Positions 45,364 to 53,840 of a stretch of DNA of 64,000 nucleotides are shown here, piece after piece. Location: positions 59,989 to 123,988 of the forward strand of contig NZ_AUCK01000011.1 of NCBI RefSeq assembly GCF_000429725.1, read 5' to 3'. The stretch's first letter is position 1; every line of letters begins with the position of its first letter. The notes beneath the pieces are model-generated. The model saw nothing but the letters and a program-made list of their open reading frames with translations. It did no database searches and had not been told where the DNA came from. The position numbers were made by a program, and so were the translations under genes. This DNA is from Alkalicoccus chagannorensis DSM 18086. Lineage in GTDB: Bacteria; Bacillota; Bacilli; Bacillales; Salisediminibacteriaceae.

Positions 45364-46470
45364 ATGAATACTATGATGGGCTTAATCAACCTGGAACACG
45401 AACACGATTTTCTTGAAGAACTGACGTATTTCCGGTGCGGAGCGGCGGCGCCGTTCGCCGGACGCTATCGTCTGATTGACTTTACGCTGTCCAATATGGT
45501 GAAATCCGGCATTGAAGAGGTAGCGGTGTTTACGAACCATAAGTATCGTTCGCTGATGGACCATGTCGGCACAGGAGCAGACTGGGAGCTGGCCCGCAGG
45601 CACGGGGGACTGTTCATCCTGCCTCCGGACTGGAATGACCCGACTGATATTTCCCGTGGCGATCTCCGTCACTTTCATAACAACCGGGACTACTTCCACC
45701 GCTCTAAAGCGGACCATGTCCTGATCAGCGGAAGCCAATTCATTGCCAACACGAGCCTGGATGAAGCTTTTTCCCACCACCTTCATACCGATGCGGATGT
45801 CACGCTGATCACCGTCGAAGTCGACGAGCAGCTGCCGGAGCACATGTCCCAGCTCCGTGTCGAAAAAGGGGAAGACGGCAAGGTACTGGCACTGACGAAT
45901 GATCAGACAAACGGGACGTTGTTCACCAACGTCTACATCATCAAAAAAGAGGTGCTTCTGCGCCTAGTCGATCAGTGCATCGCGTTTCATAAAGATCACT
46001 TTTTCTTTCATGGAGTGAAAGAAAACATGGATGATCTGCATATGACGTCATGGAATTATGACGGGTTCTCTCTCTTCGTCAACTCTGTCGAATCTTTCTA
46101 TCGTCATAACATCAATCTGCTCGATCCGGACGCATACCAGCGGCTGTTTTTTGACAATGAATACGTCCGGACCAAAATCAGTAACGAGCCTCCAGTCAAA
46201 TACCGGACGACTGCCGATGTCAAAGATACCCTGCTCGCCAACGGCTGCGTCATCGACGGCAGCGTAGAAAACAGCGTCCTGTTCCGCGGAGTGAAAGTCA
46301 AGAAGGGCGCCGTCGTAAAAAATTCCATCATCATGCAGCGCTGTACGATTGAAGACGGCGTCCACCTGGAAAACGTCGTGCTTGATAAAGATGTCAGCAT
46401 CAGCGGCGGCCAGACATTTATCGGTTCGTCAGAGAAGCCGTTTGTCGTAGCTAAGCGGAAAACCATCTAG
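45364..46470 (+). CDS. glgD: GlgD, non-catalytic ADP-glucose pyrophosphorylase subunit
   Basis: 368 residues related to GlgC but lacking the GG-G-RL nucleotide motif: here the N-terminus is LEHEHDFLEELTYFRCGAAA. It retains RYRLIDFTLSNMVKSGIEEV and the beta-helix domain (SVENSVLFRGVKVKKGAVVKNS). This matches GlgD of bacilli, which pairs with GlgC and modulates it. AAAGGAGG precedes the ATG, 13 bp after glgC. Confidence 0.95.
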   Translation: MNTMMGLINLEHEHDFLEELTYFRCGAAAPFAGRYRLIDFTLSNMVKSGIEEVAVFTNHKYRSLMDHVGTGADWELARRHGGLFILPPDWNDPTDISRGDLRHFHNNRDYFHRSKADHVLISGSQFIANTSLDEAFSHHLHTDADVTLITVEVDEQLPEHMSQLRVEKGEDGKVLALTNDQTNGTLFTNVYIIKKEVLLRLVDQCIAFHKDHFFFHGVKENMDDLHMTSWNYDGFSLFVNSVESFYRHNINLLDPDAYQRLFFDNEYVRTKISNEPPVKYRTTADVKDTLLANGCVIDGSVENSVLFRGVKVKKGAVVKNSIIMQRCTIEDGVHLENVVLDKDVSISGGQTFIGSSEKPFVVAKRKTI

Positions 46471-46623
46471 CAGAAAGCAGAGCACCCGAAGCCGGACGCT
46501 CCCGTGCACATCCCCTCTGCCAGACAAGGCACCGCAGATGGCGGGGCAGTCCGGCATCCCCGGCATCGCCAGGTGCATCCTGCCTGGCAGCCCGGCAGAT
46601 CCTGCCCGATTTTAAAGCAGAAG

Positions 46624-46677
46624 AAAGGAGGCAGGCACAGAAAACACAAATGGTGCTTTTCTGTGCCATCTAAACTT
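46624..46677 (+). promoter_or_regulatory. glgA ribosome-binding site separated from its start codon by a hairpin
   Basis: AAAGGAGG (46624-46631) is 46 nt from the glgA ATG, too far for normal use. Between them a perfect 11-bp hairpin, GGCACAGAAAA / TTTTCTGTGCC (46634-46644 and 46657-46667), would remove 34 nt and leave a 12-nt effective gap. No other Shine-Dalgarno sequence is near the ATG. This looks like a structure-assisted or structure-controlled ribosome site. Confidence 0.7.
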
Positions 46678-48093
46678 ATGAAACATATTTTGTTTGCTGC
46701 ATCAGAATGTACTCCTTTTATTAAAACCGGCGGCCTCGCAGATGTGATCGGTTCCCTCCCGGAAGCCCTTCAGCAATCAGGGGAAACAGAGGTCAGTGTC
46801 ATTCTGCCGTTGTACCACGGAATGCCGGAGACATACCGGAAAGAACTCACCCACTGCGCTGATCTCGTTGTGCCGGTAGGCTGGAGGAACCAGGAAGCTA
46901 TTCTCCACACGATGTCGCGTAACGGGGTCACCTATTACTTTATCGATCAATCCTTTTACTTCGGACGGCAGTCCGCCTACGGCTACTTTGATGACGGCGA
47001 ACGATACGTGTTCTTCAGCAGAGCGGTGATCGAAGCACTGCCGCATATAGAAGGAAGGGACATCGATATTCTGCACGCCCACGACTGGCAGACAGGTCTG
47101 GCTGTGGCATTCACCCGAATTCTTCGTCCTGACATCAAAACAGTCTTTACTATCCATAATATTCAGTATCAGGGCTGGATGACTCACGACGCGTTCGGGG
47201 ACCTGATGAATCTCGGACCTGAACATTTCCCGGGATTTGAGTGGAAAAACATGATCAACTGCATGAAGGCTGCGGTGTTCCATGCGGATAAAATCACGAC
47301 CGTCAGTCCGAGCTATGCAGAAGAAATCAAGCAGCCCTACTACGGCGAAGGGCTTGATCCGCTGCTCAACGAACGTGCGATGGACCTGACAGGGATCATC
47401 AATGGGATCGACACAGATGAATACAATCCGATGAAAGATCCCTATCTATACTCCCCGTTCAAAACCTCGCGGGCAAAGAAAAAACAGAATAAAACGGCTC
47501 TGCAGAAAGACCTCTGTCTCCCGGTCGATCCAGAAGTGCCGGTGTATGCCGCCATCTCCAGACTGGTGGATCAAAAAGGATTCCACCTGCTGGAGCGCAT
47601 ACTGGAGGAATTTCTGCAGGAGAACGTTCAGTTTATTCTTCTCGGCACCGGCGACTACCAGTTTGAACAGTCATTTGCCTATCTGGCTCACCGGTACCCG
47701 AATAAAATGGCGGCTGTCCTGAAATTCAGCGAGGCAGATGCCCGACGAATATACGCTGCTTCGGATTTCTTTATCATGCCGTCGAAATTTGAACCGTGCG
47801 GCTTATCGCAGCTGATCGCGCTGCAGTACAAATCGATTCCGATCGTCCGTGAAACAGGCGGCCTCCGGGATACGGTACAGCCGTATGACGAAACATCAGG
47901 TGAAGGAAATGGGTTCAGCTTCGCTAATTATAACGCCCATGAGCTGCTGTATACGATGCGGTACTCCCTGCTGGTCTACCACCGCGAAGAACTCTGGAAG
48001 CCCCTGATTCAAAACGTCAACCGCAGCAGATTCAGCTGGAAAGATTCAGCTGAACTCTACAATGGTTTATACCGTGAGCTGGCAGTCACATAA
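46678..48093 (+). CDS. glgA: Glycogen synthase (ADP-glucose)
   Basis: A 471-residue GT5 enzyme extending alpha-1,4 chains from ADP-glucose. KTGGLADV (16-23) binds ADP-glucose; HAHDWQTGLA, TIHNIQYQG, NGIDTDEYNP, and SKFEPCGLSQLIA with the catalytic Glu pair region. The frame runs upstream to 46504 without homology. MKHILFAASECTPF is the family start, so 46678 is chosen although its ribosome site is displaced by a hairpin. Fourth gene of the operon, 207 bp after glgD. Confidence 0.95.
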   Translation: MKHILFAASECTPFIKTGGLADVIGSLPEALQQSGETEVSVILPLYHGMPETYRKELTHCADLVVPVGWRNQEAILHTMSRNGVTYYFIDQSFYFGRQSAYGYFDDGERYVFFSRAVIEALPHIEGRDIDILHAHDWQTGLAVAFTRILRPDIKTVFTIHNIQYQGWMTHDAFGDLMNLGPEHFPGFEWKNMINCMKAAVFHADKITTVSPSYAEEIKQPYYGEGLDPLLNERAMDLTGIINGIDTDEYNPMKDPYLYSPFKTSRAKKKQNKTALQKDLCLPVDPEVPVYAAISRLVDQKGFHLLERILEEFLQENVQFILLGTGDYQFEQSFAYLAHRYPNKMAAVLKFSEADARRIYAASDFFIMPSKFEPCGLSQLIALQYKSIPIVRETGGLRDTVQPYDETSGEGNGFSFANYNAHELLYTMRYSLLVYHREELWKPLIQNVNRSRFSWKDSAELYNGLYRELAVT

Positions 48094-48211
48094 TCCGCAG
48101 GAGCGACGGCATCATCCAATGATTTACCGGCCCTCCTTCTGATCCAGCAGCGCCGCTCGTTGGCAGCTGGAGGAAGGGGGCCGACCATTCACCTTAGAGG
48201 AGGTTCCTGCT

Positions 48212-50656
48212 TTGCTTACTATTGAAGCGTTCGAGCATAAATTAAAAGAAAAAGTGAAACAGGCACGGGGCGTCGACATCGCCGGAGCAGCTGACAAAGA
48301 CATATATTACGCCGTAGCCGCGATCGTCCAGGAGAACATGCATGAAAATTGGCATGAAACGAAAAAAGCCTATGAAGATCAACAGGAGAGACAAGTGTAC
48401 TATGTGTCCATGGAATTTCTTATTGGACGTCTGCTCGAGAGTAATCTTTTAAACTGCGGTCTGCGTGACGTCTGCCACGAAGCGCTGCACCGGCTTGGAA
48501 GAAGCCCGGAAGACATTTATGCAGAAGAACATGATGCAGGCCTCGGAAACGGCGGCCTCGGACGGCTTGCGGCCTGCTTCCTCGACTCGATGGCATCACT
48601 TCAGTACGCCGGGCACGGTTCCGGGATCCGCTACCGCTACGGTTTGTTTGAGCAGCGTATCATTCACGGAAATCAGGTAGAGCTTCCGGACTACTGGTTG
48701 AAAGAAACGTATCCGTGGGAAACGAGGAAAGCAGATGAGGCACTTACCATCCATTTCGGAGGGGAAGTCGACATGCATACTCGAGCGGATGGAACATTGG
48801 AATTCAGTCCGAGGAATACAGATGAAGTCCGCGCCGTCCCATACGACGTGCCAGTTGCCGGCTATGACAATAATGTGGTGAATACATTAAGGCTCTGGAG
48901 TGCCGAACTTCCTCCTGAAGACTCTCATCTGCTCGGAGATTCTGAAAGCAGGTACTATCATCATCTGGATCACATGCATTCCATTGAGCAGATTTCCGGC
49001 TTTCTTTACCCGGATGACTCCAATTATGAAGGAAAAGAACTTCGTCTGAAGCAGCAATATTTTCTCGTTTCAGCGACCCTGCAGCAGATTATCGGCGATT
49101 TCAAGCGCGTTCACGATCTTCCATTGAAGCAGATGCATCAAAAAATCTGCGTGCAGATCAACGATACCCATCCATCGCTTGCGGTGCCGGAATTAATGCG
49201 GCTGCTGATGGACCAGGAAGGGTTGAACTGGGACGACGCGTGGCATGTCACCCGCCATACGATCGCCTACACCAATCATACGACGCTGAGCGAAGCATTG
49301 GAAAAATGGCCGGTGGATATGATTAAACACGTCCTTCCGAGAAGTTTCATGATCATTAATGAAATCAATGAACGCTTCTGCCAGGGACTCTGGTTTGATC
49401 ATCCCGAGCTTCGTGATAAGATTCCGGAGCTTGCCGTCATTGCCGATGATCAAGTCCATATGGCCAGGCTCGCGATTGTCGGGAGTTTCAGTGTCAATGG
49501 TGTTGCCCAGCTCCACACGGATATTTTGAAGAAATCCGAAATGAAAGATTTCCATGAACTTTATCCTGGTAAATTCAATAACAAAACCAACGGCATTACG
49601 CATAGACGCTGGCTGCTGCAGGTGAACACAGAACTGGCTGATACAATTTCAGATGCCATTGGTCCACAGTGGATTCAGCAGCCATCCAAGCTTGCCGGTC
49701 TGCTGCGCTACACGAACGACAACGCCTTTCTTCAGAAGCTCGATCAGGTGAAACGGAATAACAAAGCAAAAATGACCGATATCATCCAGAAACAAACGGG
49801 AATAAGCGTCGATCCCGACTCTATTTTTGATGTTCAGATCAAACGTCTGCACGAATACAAGAGGCAGCTTCTTAACGTGTTTCACGTCATTTATTTATAT
49901 AATGAGATCAAAGATAATCCGGCTATGGATATCACACCACGAACCTTCATTTTTGCCGCCAAAGCCGCTCCCGGCTATTATATGGCGAAAGAAATCATCA
50001 AACTGATCCATCACGTTGCATCCGTTGTGAATCACGACAAAGATGTCAAAGGTCGCCTGAAGTTGATCTTCATGGAAAACTACAACGTTAGTCTGGCTGA
50101 AAGCATTATTCCAGCGGCAGACTTGAGCGAGCAGATCTCTACCGCCGGCAAAGAAGCATCCGGTACCGGAAACATGAAGATGATGATGAACGGGGCCTTG
50201 ACGGTCGGCACGATGGATGGTGCTAATGTGGAGATTCACGACCTTGTTGGCAGGGATAATATTTTCATCTTCGGGTTATCCAGCAGTGAAATTCAACAAT
50301 ACCGAGACGAAGGCAGCTACAATGCCAAAGAGATCTATCATGCCGATGACCGCGTACGTCGGATCATGGATCAGTTGAACGGCGGCGATTTCGGATCGCA
50401 GGAAATAGAGTTCAAGGATATCTTTTATCATATCCTCTCCCATAACGATCCGTACTTCGTTCTCAAAGACTTCGAGGATTATATCGTCACCCAGGAACAC
50501 GTGGACAGCACGTTCCGGATTCGAGAGAAGTGGCAGCAGAAAGCGTTGGTCAACATCGCGTACTCTGGCAAATTCTCCAGTGACCGGACGATCCACGAAT
50601 ACGCTGCGGACATATGGAATATCGCACCCGTCCGCTTTTCCACTCCGAGCCTGTAA
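48212..50656 (+). CDS. glgP: Glycogen phosphorylase
   Basis: 814 residues, GT35. Releases glucose-1-phosphate from glycogen with pyridoxal phosphate. Motifs: GNGGLGRLAACFLDS, INDTHPSLAVPELMR, NNKTNGITHRRWL, RLHEYKRQLLN and the PLP segment EASGTGNMKMMMNGAL. The start is TTG at 48212 with GAGGAGG 8 nt upstream. Last gene of glgBCDAP, so synthesis and breakdown are encoded together, as in B. subtilis. Confidence 0.96.
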   Translation: MLTIEAFEHKLKEKVKQARGVDIAGAADKDIYYAVAAIVQENMHENWHETKKAYEDQQERQVYYVSMEFLIGRLLESNLLNCGLRDVCHEALHRLGRSPEDIYAEEHDAGLGNGGLGRLAACFLDSMASLQYAGHGSGIRYRYGLFEQRIIHGNQVELPDYWLKETYPWETRKADEALTIHFGGEVDMHTRADGTLEFSPRNTDEVRAVPYDVPVAGYDNNVVNTLRLWSAELPPEDSHLLGDSESRYYHHLDHMHSIEQISGFLYPDDSNYEGKELRLKQQYFLVSATLQQIIGDFKRVHDLPLKQMHQKICVQINDTHPSLAVPELMRLLMDQEGLNWDDAWHVTRHTIAYTNHTTLSEALEKWPVDMIKHVLPRSFMIINEINERFCQGLWFDHPELRDKIPELAVIADDQVHMARLAIVGSFSVNGVAQLHTDILKKSEMKDFHELYPGKFNNKTNGITHRRWLLQVNTELADTISDAIGPQWIQQPSKLAGLLRYTNDNAFLQKLDQVKRNNKAKMTDIIQKQTGISVDPDSIFDVQIKRLHEYKRQLLNVFHVIYLYNEIKDNPAMDITPRTFIFAAKAAPGYYMAKEIIKLIHHVASVVNHDKDVKGRLKLIFMENYNVSLAESIIPAADLSEQISTAGKEASGTGNMKMMMNGALTVGTMDGANVEIHDLVGRDNIFIFGLSSSEIQQYRDEGSYNAKEIYHADDRVRRIMDQLNGGDFGSQEIEFKDIFYHILSHNDPYFVLKDFEDYIVTQEHVDSTFRIREKWQQKALVNIAYSGKFSSDRTIHEYAADIWNIAPVRFSTPSL

Positions 50657-50695
50657 GTTTTACTTATGGAAGCTCTGCGAAAATGATGAAACTAC

Positions 50696-50742
50696 ACGCA
50701 CGGATGCCGCCTGTTCTCAGACGGTATCCGTGCGTCTTTCAT
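50696..50742 (+). terminator. First hairpin after glgP
   Basis: The stem ACGCACGGAT / ATCCGTGCGT with inner CCG/CGG, followed by CTTTC. A probable but imperfect terminator, 40 bp after glgP. Confidence 0.6.
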
Positions 50743-50746
50743 TAAG

Positions 50747-50813
50747 AGATGCCTGTAAGAGGAGGCGGGCCCTGCTGTTTCAGGGCCCGCCTCCTCTGAC
50801 GGCATCTTTTTTT
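50747..50813 (+). terminator. Very strong hairpin and T-tract after glgP
   Basis: A perfect 17-bp stem (50758-50774 and 50781-50797, beginning AGAGGAGGCGGGCCCTG) inside an outer GATGCC / GGCATC stem, then TTTTTTT. The second and likely definitive glg operon terminator. On the minus strand it also faces the end of the GGDEF-EAL unit. Confidence 0.85.
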
Positions 50814-51080
50814 ATTGCCGGCATGGAATACGAATGGCTGCCAGCTGCTCCTAATGAGCGTGTGCAAAAGCAAAGTGCACCTTTTAGTCAGTTCGTGTTC
50901 TTCCACCCAGTGGAAGAAGTCGTCGAGCCCCTGCGGAAGAGCCTCCTCAGCCGAGGCTTTTCCCTTTCTGCTCTTCAGAATCAGCATCGGTACGAACGGG
51001 CGCACGGGAGGAAGCCACCCTCCGCTACGTCCGCGAAGATGACAAGGCGGCGGCCCTGGTACCGATGCTTTTCTCGTAAG
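50814..51080. other. Gene-free stretch between glgP terminator and repeat copy C
   Basis: No gene could be supported. Frames on both strands are open in part. One + strand fragment reads EEATLRYVREDDKAAALVPM just before the repeat (51008-51067). It looks coding-like but has no start, no ribosome site and no recognisable relative, so it may be a gene relic. Confidence 0.4.
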
Positions 51081-51250
51081 AGAACAAAAGCGCGGAGCGC
51101 CTTTTGGTAGGAACGGCGTGCGGAAGCGCTGCAAGCTTTTTGAGGGAAGAAAACGTGCTTTGTTTCTTCCCGAGCAGCACATGGAGCCGCCGTCACACTG
51201 TATGAAAACTTATACATTCCTATCATTGAATAAAAGCGCGGAGCACCTGC
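51081..51250 (-). repeat. Dispersed structured repeat, copy C, plus a partial tandem copy
   Basis: Full copy at 51081-51230 with ATAGGAATGTATAAG, TTTTCATAC, GACGGCGGC, TCGGGAAGAAA, TTTTCTTCCC, GCACGCCGTTCC and AAAAGGCGCTCCGCGCTTTT. Directly upstream in its own orientation (51250-51231), AGGTGCTCCGCGCTTTTATT repeats only the 3' hairpin end. The junction of the two fixes the element boundaries. It follows the GGDEF-EAL gene by 14 bp; no terminator hairpin precedes it here. Confidence 0.88.
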
Positions 51251-51263
51251 GTCTTGAGTGGTT

Positions 51264-53171
51264 TCAGAAGCGCTGTCCGGACTTTTTCTGCCGTCCGTAC
51301 GTCCGGATTGATTGTTTAACAGCAGCTGCATACATCGGCGGAGCAAACAAGTACCCTTGCATGACAAAGCATCCAATCTCCTCCAAAAAGTGCTGCTGCC
51401 TTTCCATCTCTACCCCTTCGACGACAATCGGAATCCCGATGGACTGCACCATGCTCACCACTCCCCGCAGTACCGCTTCGCCTTTGTTATCCCTGCCGAT
51501 CCTGTCTACAAATAGCTTGTCGAGTTTTACTTGATCAAACGGGTATTCCATCAAGTAGCCGATTTTCGAGTAGCCGGATCCGAAATCGTCGACCGATAGC
51601 TTGAATCCATGCTGCTGGAGCAGTTTCAGACGAGAATGCAGCGATGGCTGTTTCATCAAATCGGTGGACTCCAGCAGTTCCAGCTCTATTTTTCCCGGCT
51701 TTATATGCCATCGTTCGGGGAGTTGAAGAAGGAAATGAAGAAATCCGTCGTCCTCCAGCAGCTTCGGCGGTATGTTGAAGGACATCGTGCCATCATAATC
51801 ATACCCGTCCCGCCAGTTCAAATAATGGCTGAGCCCTTCCTGCATGATCCACTCCGTGATTTTTTTCAAATGCCCTTTTCTTTCCGCTGCGGCGATGAAT
51901 TCCGGAGGCGGAATATGACCCAGCTCAGGATGGCACCATCGTGAGAGGACTTCTACTCCCGCAATACAGTCCTGGTTGGTATCTACCTGAGGCTGGAATA
52001 CCAAATAGTAGCTGCCATCGAGCAGGGCTGTATCCAGGTCCCGTTCCATCGTTCTTTTCCGCTGCGCGTTCTCTGTGAACTGGGGACGGTACTCTACATA
52101 TGTATTGTCCGCCATGGACGTTTTAGCCTCTTTCATCGCAGCTTCCATCGCATGAAACAAAGCATGAGGGGAACGACCGTGGGCAGGATACGCTGCTCCT
52201 GCAAGGGAAGCGGCAGCTCGTATCCAGTGCCCCTCCACGTCGATGCCCTCCTCCAACAGCGTCTGCAGTCGATGCGCCATTCGGGCCTGATCTTCCGTTC
52301 CCTCGGAGATAAAAACAAATTCGTCTCCCCCGCTTCTTCCAGTCCAAACATCCGGCATATCCTGCTGGAACCGCTCAGCCAGCTTGATTAAAAAAAGATC
52401 TCCTACAGGATACGTGTACGTATTATTGACTTCACGGAAGTTTTTCAAATCCAGCATCATGCAGGAAAAGGGACGCCCTTTTGCAATCAATTCTTCCATC
52501 GTGCTGTAAATCTTTTTCCGGTGCGCCAGGGAGGTCAGCGCATCTTCTCCTCTCGGGGCTTCCACGGCAGACTGATTCGAATAAAACAGCAGCATACTCC
52601 CGCCATGACGAGTAGGGTAGACGCGTACGTGAAACCAGCTTTCTGCATAGCCATCATACTGATCGAGACACGTCCGCCGGCTGTCCGCCTTCTGATCAAC
52701 ATGTTCTTTCAATACATTCTCCCAGCTTGCATGCATCACTTCCCATATGAATCTGCCTTCCGCTTCTCTTCCGTGGTGCAGGAACAGCCGCTCCCAAAAG
52801 AAGTTCGTATAGGTAAGGCGTCCGAGGTGGTCGACGGCACAGACGGGATCCGTCACGAATTGAATATCGACTTCGGATACGTCCGGAGAGTGGCGCTGCA
52901 TGGAGAAAGCGAACTCGGGATGGCGGGAATTCGCTCCTTTGAAGAGACACGCCTCCATCCCGCTTTCCCCGCGACTCTGCCAGAACTCTCTCGTCCCGGA
53001 AAGAACCTCGCCAGCCTGCTCTACCTCTTTTTCCGAAAAAAAGGTGAGCAGCAGGCTCAGCAGGTCTCTTCCAGGAGCAGCGGCCGGAAGGTTATGCTGA
53101 TAATCGACGTGAACAAACAACCCCTGCCCATCCACGACAGCTTCTACTTTATCGTGTGCTGATGACTGCAT
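51264..53171 (-). CDS. PAS-GGDEF-EAL cyclic di-GMP turnover protein
   Basis: 635 residues, no membrane helix. A PAS-like region (about 100-200, FVTDPVCAVDHLGRLTYTN) is followed by GGDEF (intact at 281-285, SGGDEFVFI; no RxxD inhibitory site) and EAL (motif here EVL at 407-409; FNIPP, ELLEST, SVDDFGSGYS with DDFG at 528-531, VKLDKLFVD, VVEGVE). All main EAL catalytic residues appear present, so phosphodiesterase activity is plausible; the cyclase may be active or may act as a GTP-sensing module. GGAGG precedes the ATG. Confidence 0.92.
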   Translation of the reverse strand: MQSSAHDKVEAVVDGQGLFVHVDYQHNLPAAAPGRDLLSLLLTFFSEKEVEQAGEVLSGTREFWQSRGESGMEACLFKGANSRHPEFAFSMQRHSPDVSEVDIQFVTDPVCAVDHLGRLTYTNFFWERLFLHHGREAEGRFIWEVMHASWENVLKEHVDQKADSRRTCLDQYDGYAESWFHVRVYPTRHGGSMLLFYSNQSAVEAPRGEDALTSLAHRKKIYSTMEELIAKGRPFSCMMLDLKNFREVNNTYTYPVGDLFLIKLAERFQQDMPDVWTGRSGGDEFVFISEGTEDQARMAHRLQTLLEEGIDVEGHWIRAAASLAGAAYPAHGRSPHALFHAMEAAMKEAKTSMADNTYVEYRPQFTENAQRKRTMERDLDTALLDGSYYLVFQPQVDTNQDCIAGVEVLSRWCHPELGHIPPPEFIAAAERKGHLKKITEWIMQEGLSHYLNWRDGYDYDGTMSFNIPPKLLEDDGFLHFLLQLPERWHIKPGKIELELLESTDLMKQPSLHSRLKLLQQHGFKLSVDDFGSGYSKIGYLMEYPFDQVKLDKLFVDRIGRDNKGEAVLRGVVSMVQSIGIPIVVEGVEMERQQHFLEEIGCFVMQGYLFAPPMYAAAVKQSIRTYGRQKKSGQRF

Positions 53172-53239
53172 GGTTTTCCCTCCTGCTCCTCTTTAGGTGA
53201 CGTAGGAGACAACATGATCAGGTGCAACGATTTCTTTCT

Positions 53240-53267
53240 ATTCTATCATGATTCAGTCATGGGTCAA
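53240..53267 (-). promoter_or_regulatory. Promoter of the GGDEF-EAL gene
   Basis: TTGACC (minus strand, 53267-53262), 16 nt, TAGAAT (53245-53240), about 70 nt before the start codon. Confidence 0.7.
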
Positions 53268-53482
53268 AGGACTCCTGCAATCCTCTTTTTTTACATGATG
53301 TGCTGAAAAAAGCATTCCTTCCCTTTGCTTCGGCTTCGAGAACGCTTACACCGACCCTTCATCCCACCAGCATGAATCGAAGCGTATTCCTTGATCACGG
53401 CGGGTCTTAAGAAGAGAAGATCATCCTTCCGGGCTGCAGCCGGATCCAATCCTCTTGTAAGAGCGGGAGTAGCCGCTTCACA

Positions 53483-53514
53483 CAAAAAGCCCGCCGAAAA
53501 GAGTTCGACAGGCT
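53483..53514 (-). terminator. Terminator after the 86-residue protein gene
   Basis: An 11-bp stem with two GT pairs, AGCCTGTCGAA / TTCGGCGGGCT (minus strand), then TTTTTG. Confidence 0.8.
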
Positions 53515-53530
53515 GACGTGTATTTCGATG

Positions 53531-53791
53531 CTATCCAAGTTCGGCCAGTGCCGCTACGTCGGCATCCAGCTGCTGCTTTTCTTCCAGCGTCCAGGCTGGG
53601 AGGACACGAATGTCGGCTTCATCCAGGTTTCTCTCCAGGAGCTGTTCCAAATCTTTCTTTGCGTCGGTAAATGCCGCTGCAAAGACGACGATATCCATCG
53701 AAGGACACGTGATCTCTATACCGGATCCGCCCTGCCAGTCTGGTGAGCGGCGGACAAGCAGCGGTCCTTCTTGTGCTTCGTGGTGTGTCAT
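53531..53791 (-). CDS. Small hypothetical protein (86 residues)
   Basis: MTHHEAQEGPLLVRRSPDW... is a small acidic protein ending in a helical stretch (DAKKDLEQLLERNLDEADI ... EEKQQLDADVAALAEL). No domain recognised; it is not similar to B. subtilis YtzH, which lies at about this place. AAGGAG precedes the ATG at a slightly long distance, and a good terminator follows, so the gene is probably real. It lies 49 bp after the NERD gene. Confidence 0.6.
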   Translation of the reverse strand: MTHHEAQEGPLLVRRSPDWQGGSGIEITCPSMDIVVFAAAFTDAKKDLEQLLERNLDEADIRVLPAWTLEEKQQLDADVAALAELG

Positions 53792-53840
53792 GAGTAGTTT
53801 CCGCTCCTTCTGTCAGCATGCTTTCTATATCATATCGGAA

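Larger units (their letters stand above)
53172..53530. other. Intergenic region with promoter and terminator
   Basis: 359 bases. It holds the GGDEF-EAL promoter (53240-53267) and the terminator of the following minus-strand gene (53483-53514). A 64-codon minus frame at 53291-53485 has no ribosome site and no recognisable content. Confidence 0.6.

Noticed and set aside
46504..46677. N-terminal extension of GlgA
   Set aside because: Translated sequence is unrelated to glycogen synthase and covers the displaced ribosome site.
50580..51110. 176-codon + frame running out of glgP
   Set aside because: Starts inside glgP in another frame, crosses two terminators and ends in the repeat.
53291..53485. 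64-codon minus frame
   Set aside because: No ribosome site and no recognisable product; it lies downstream of a terminator with no promoter seen.
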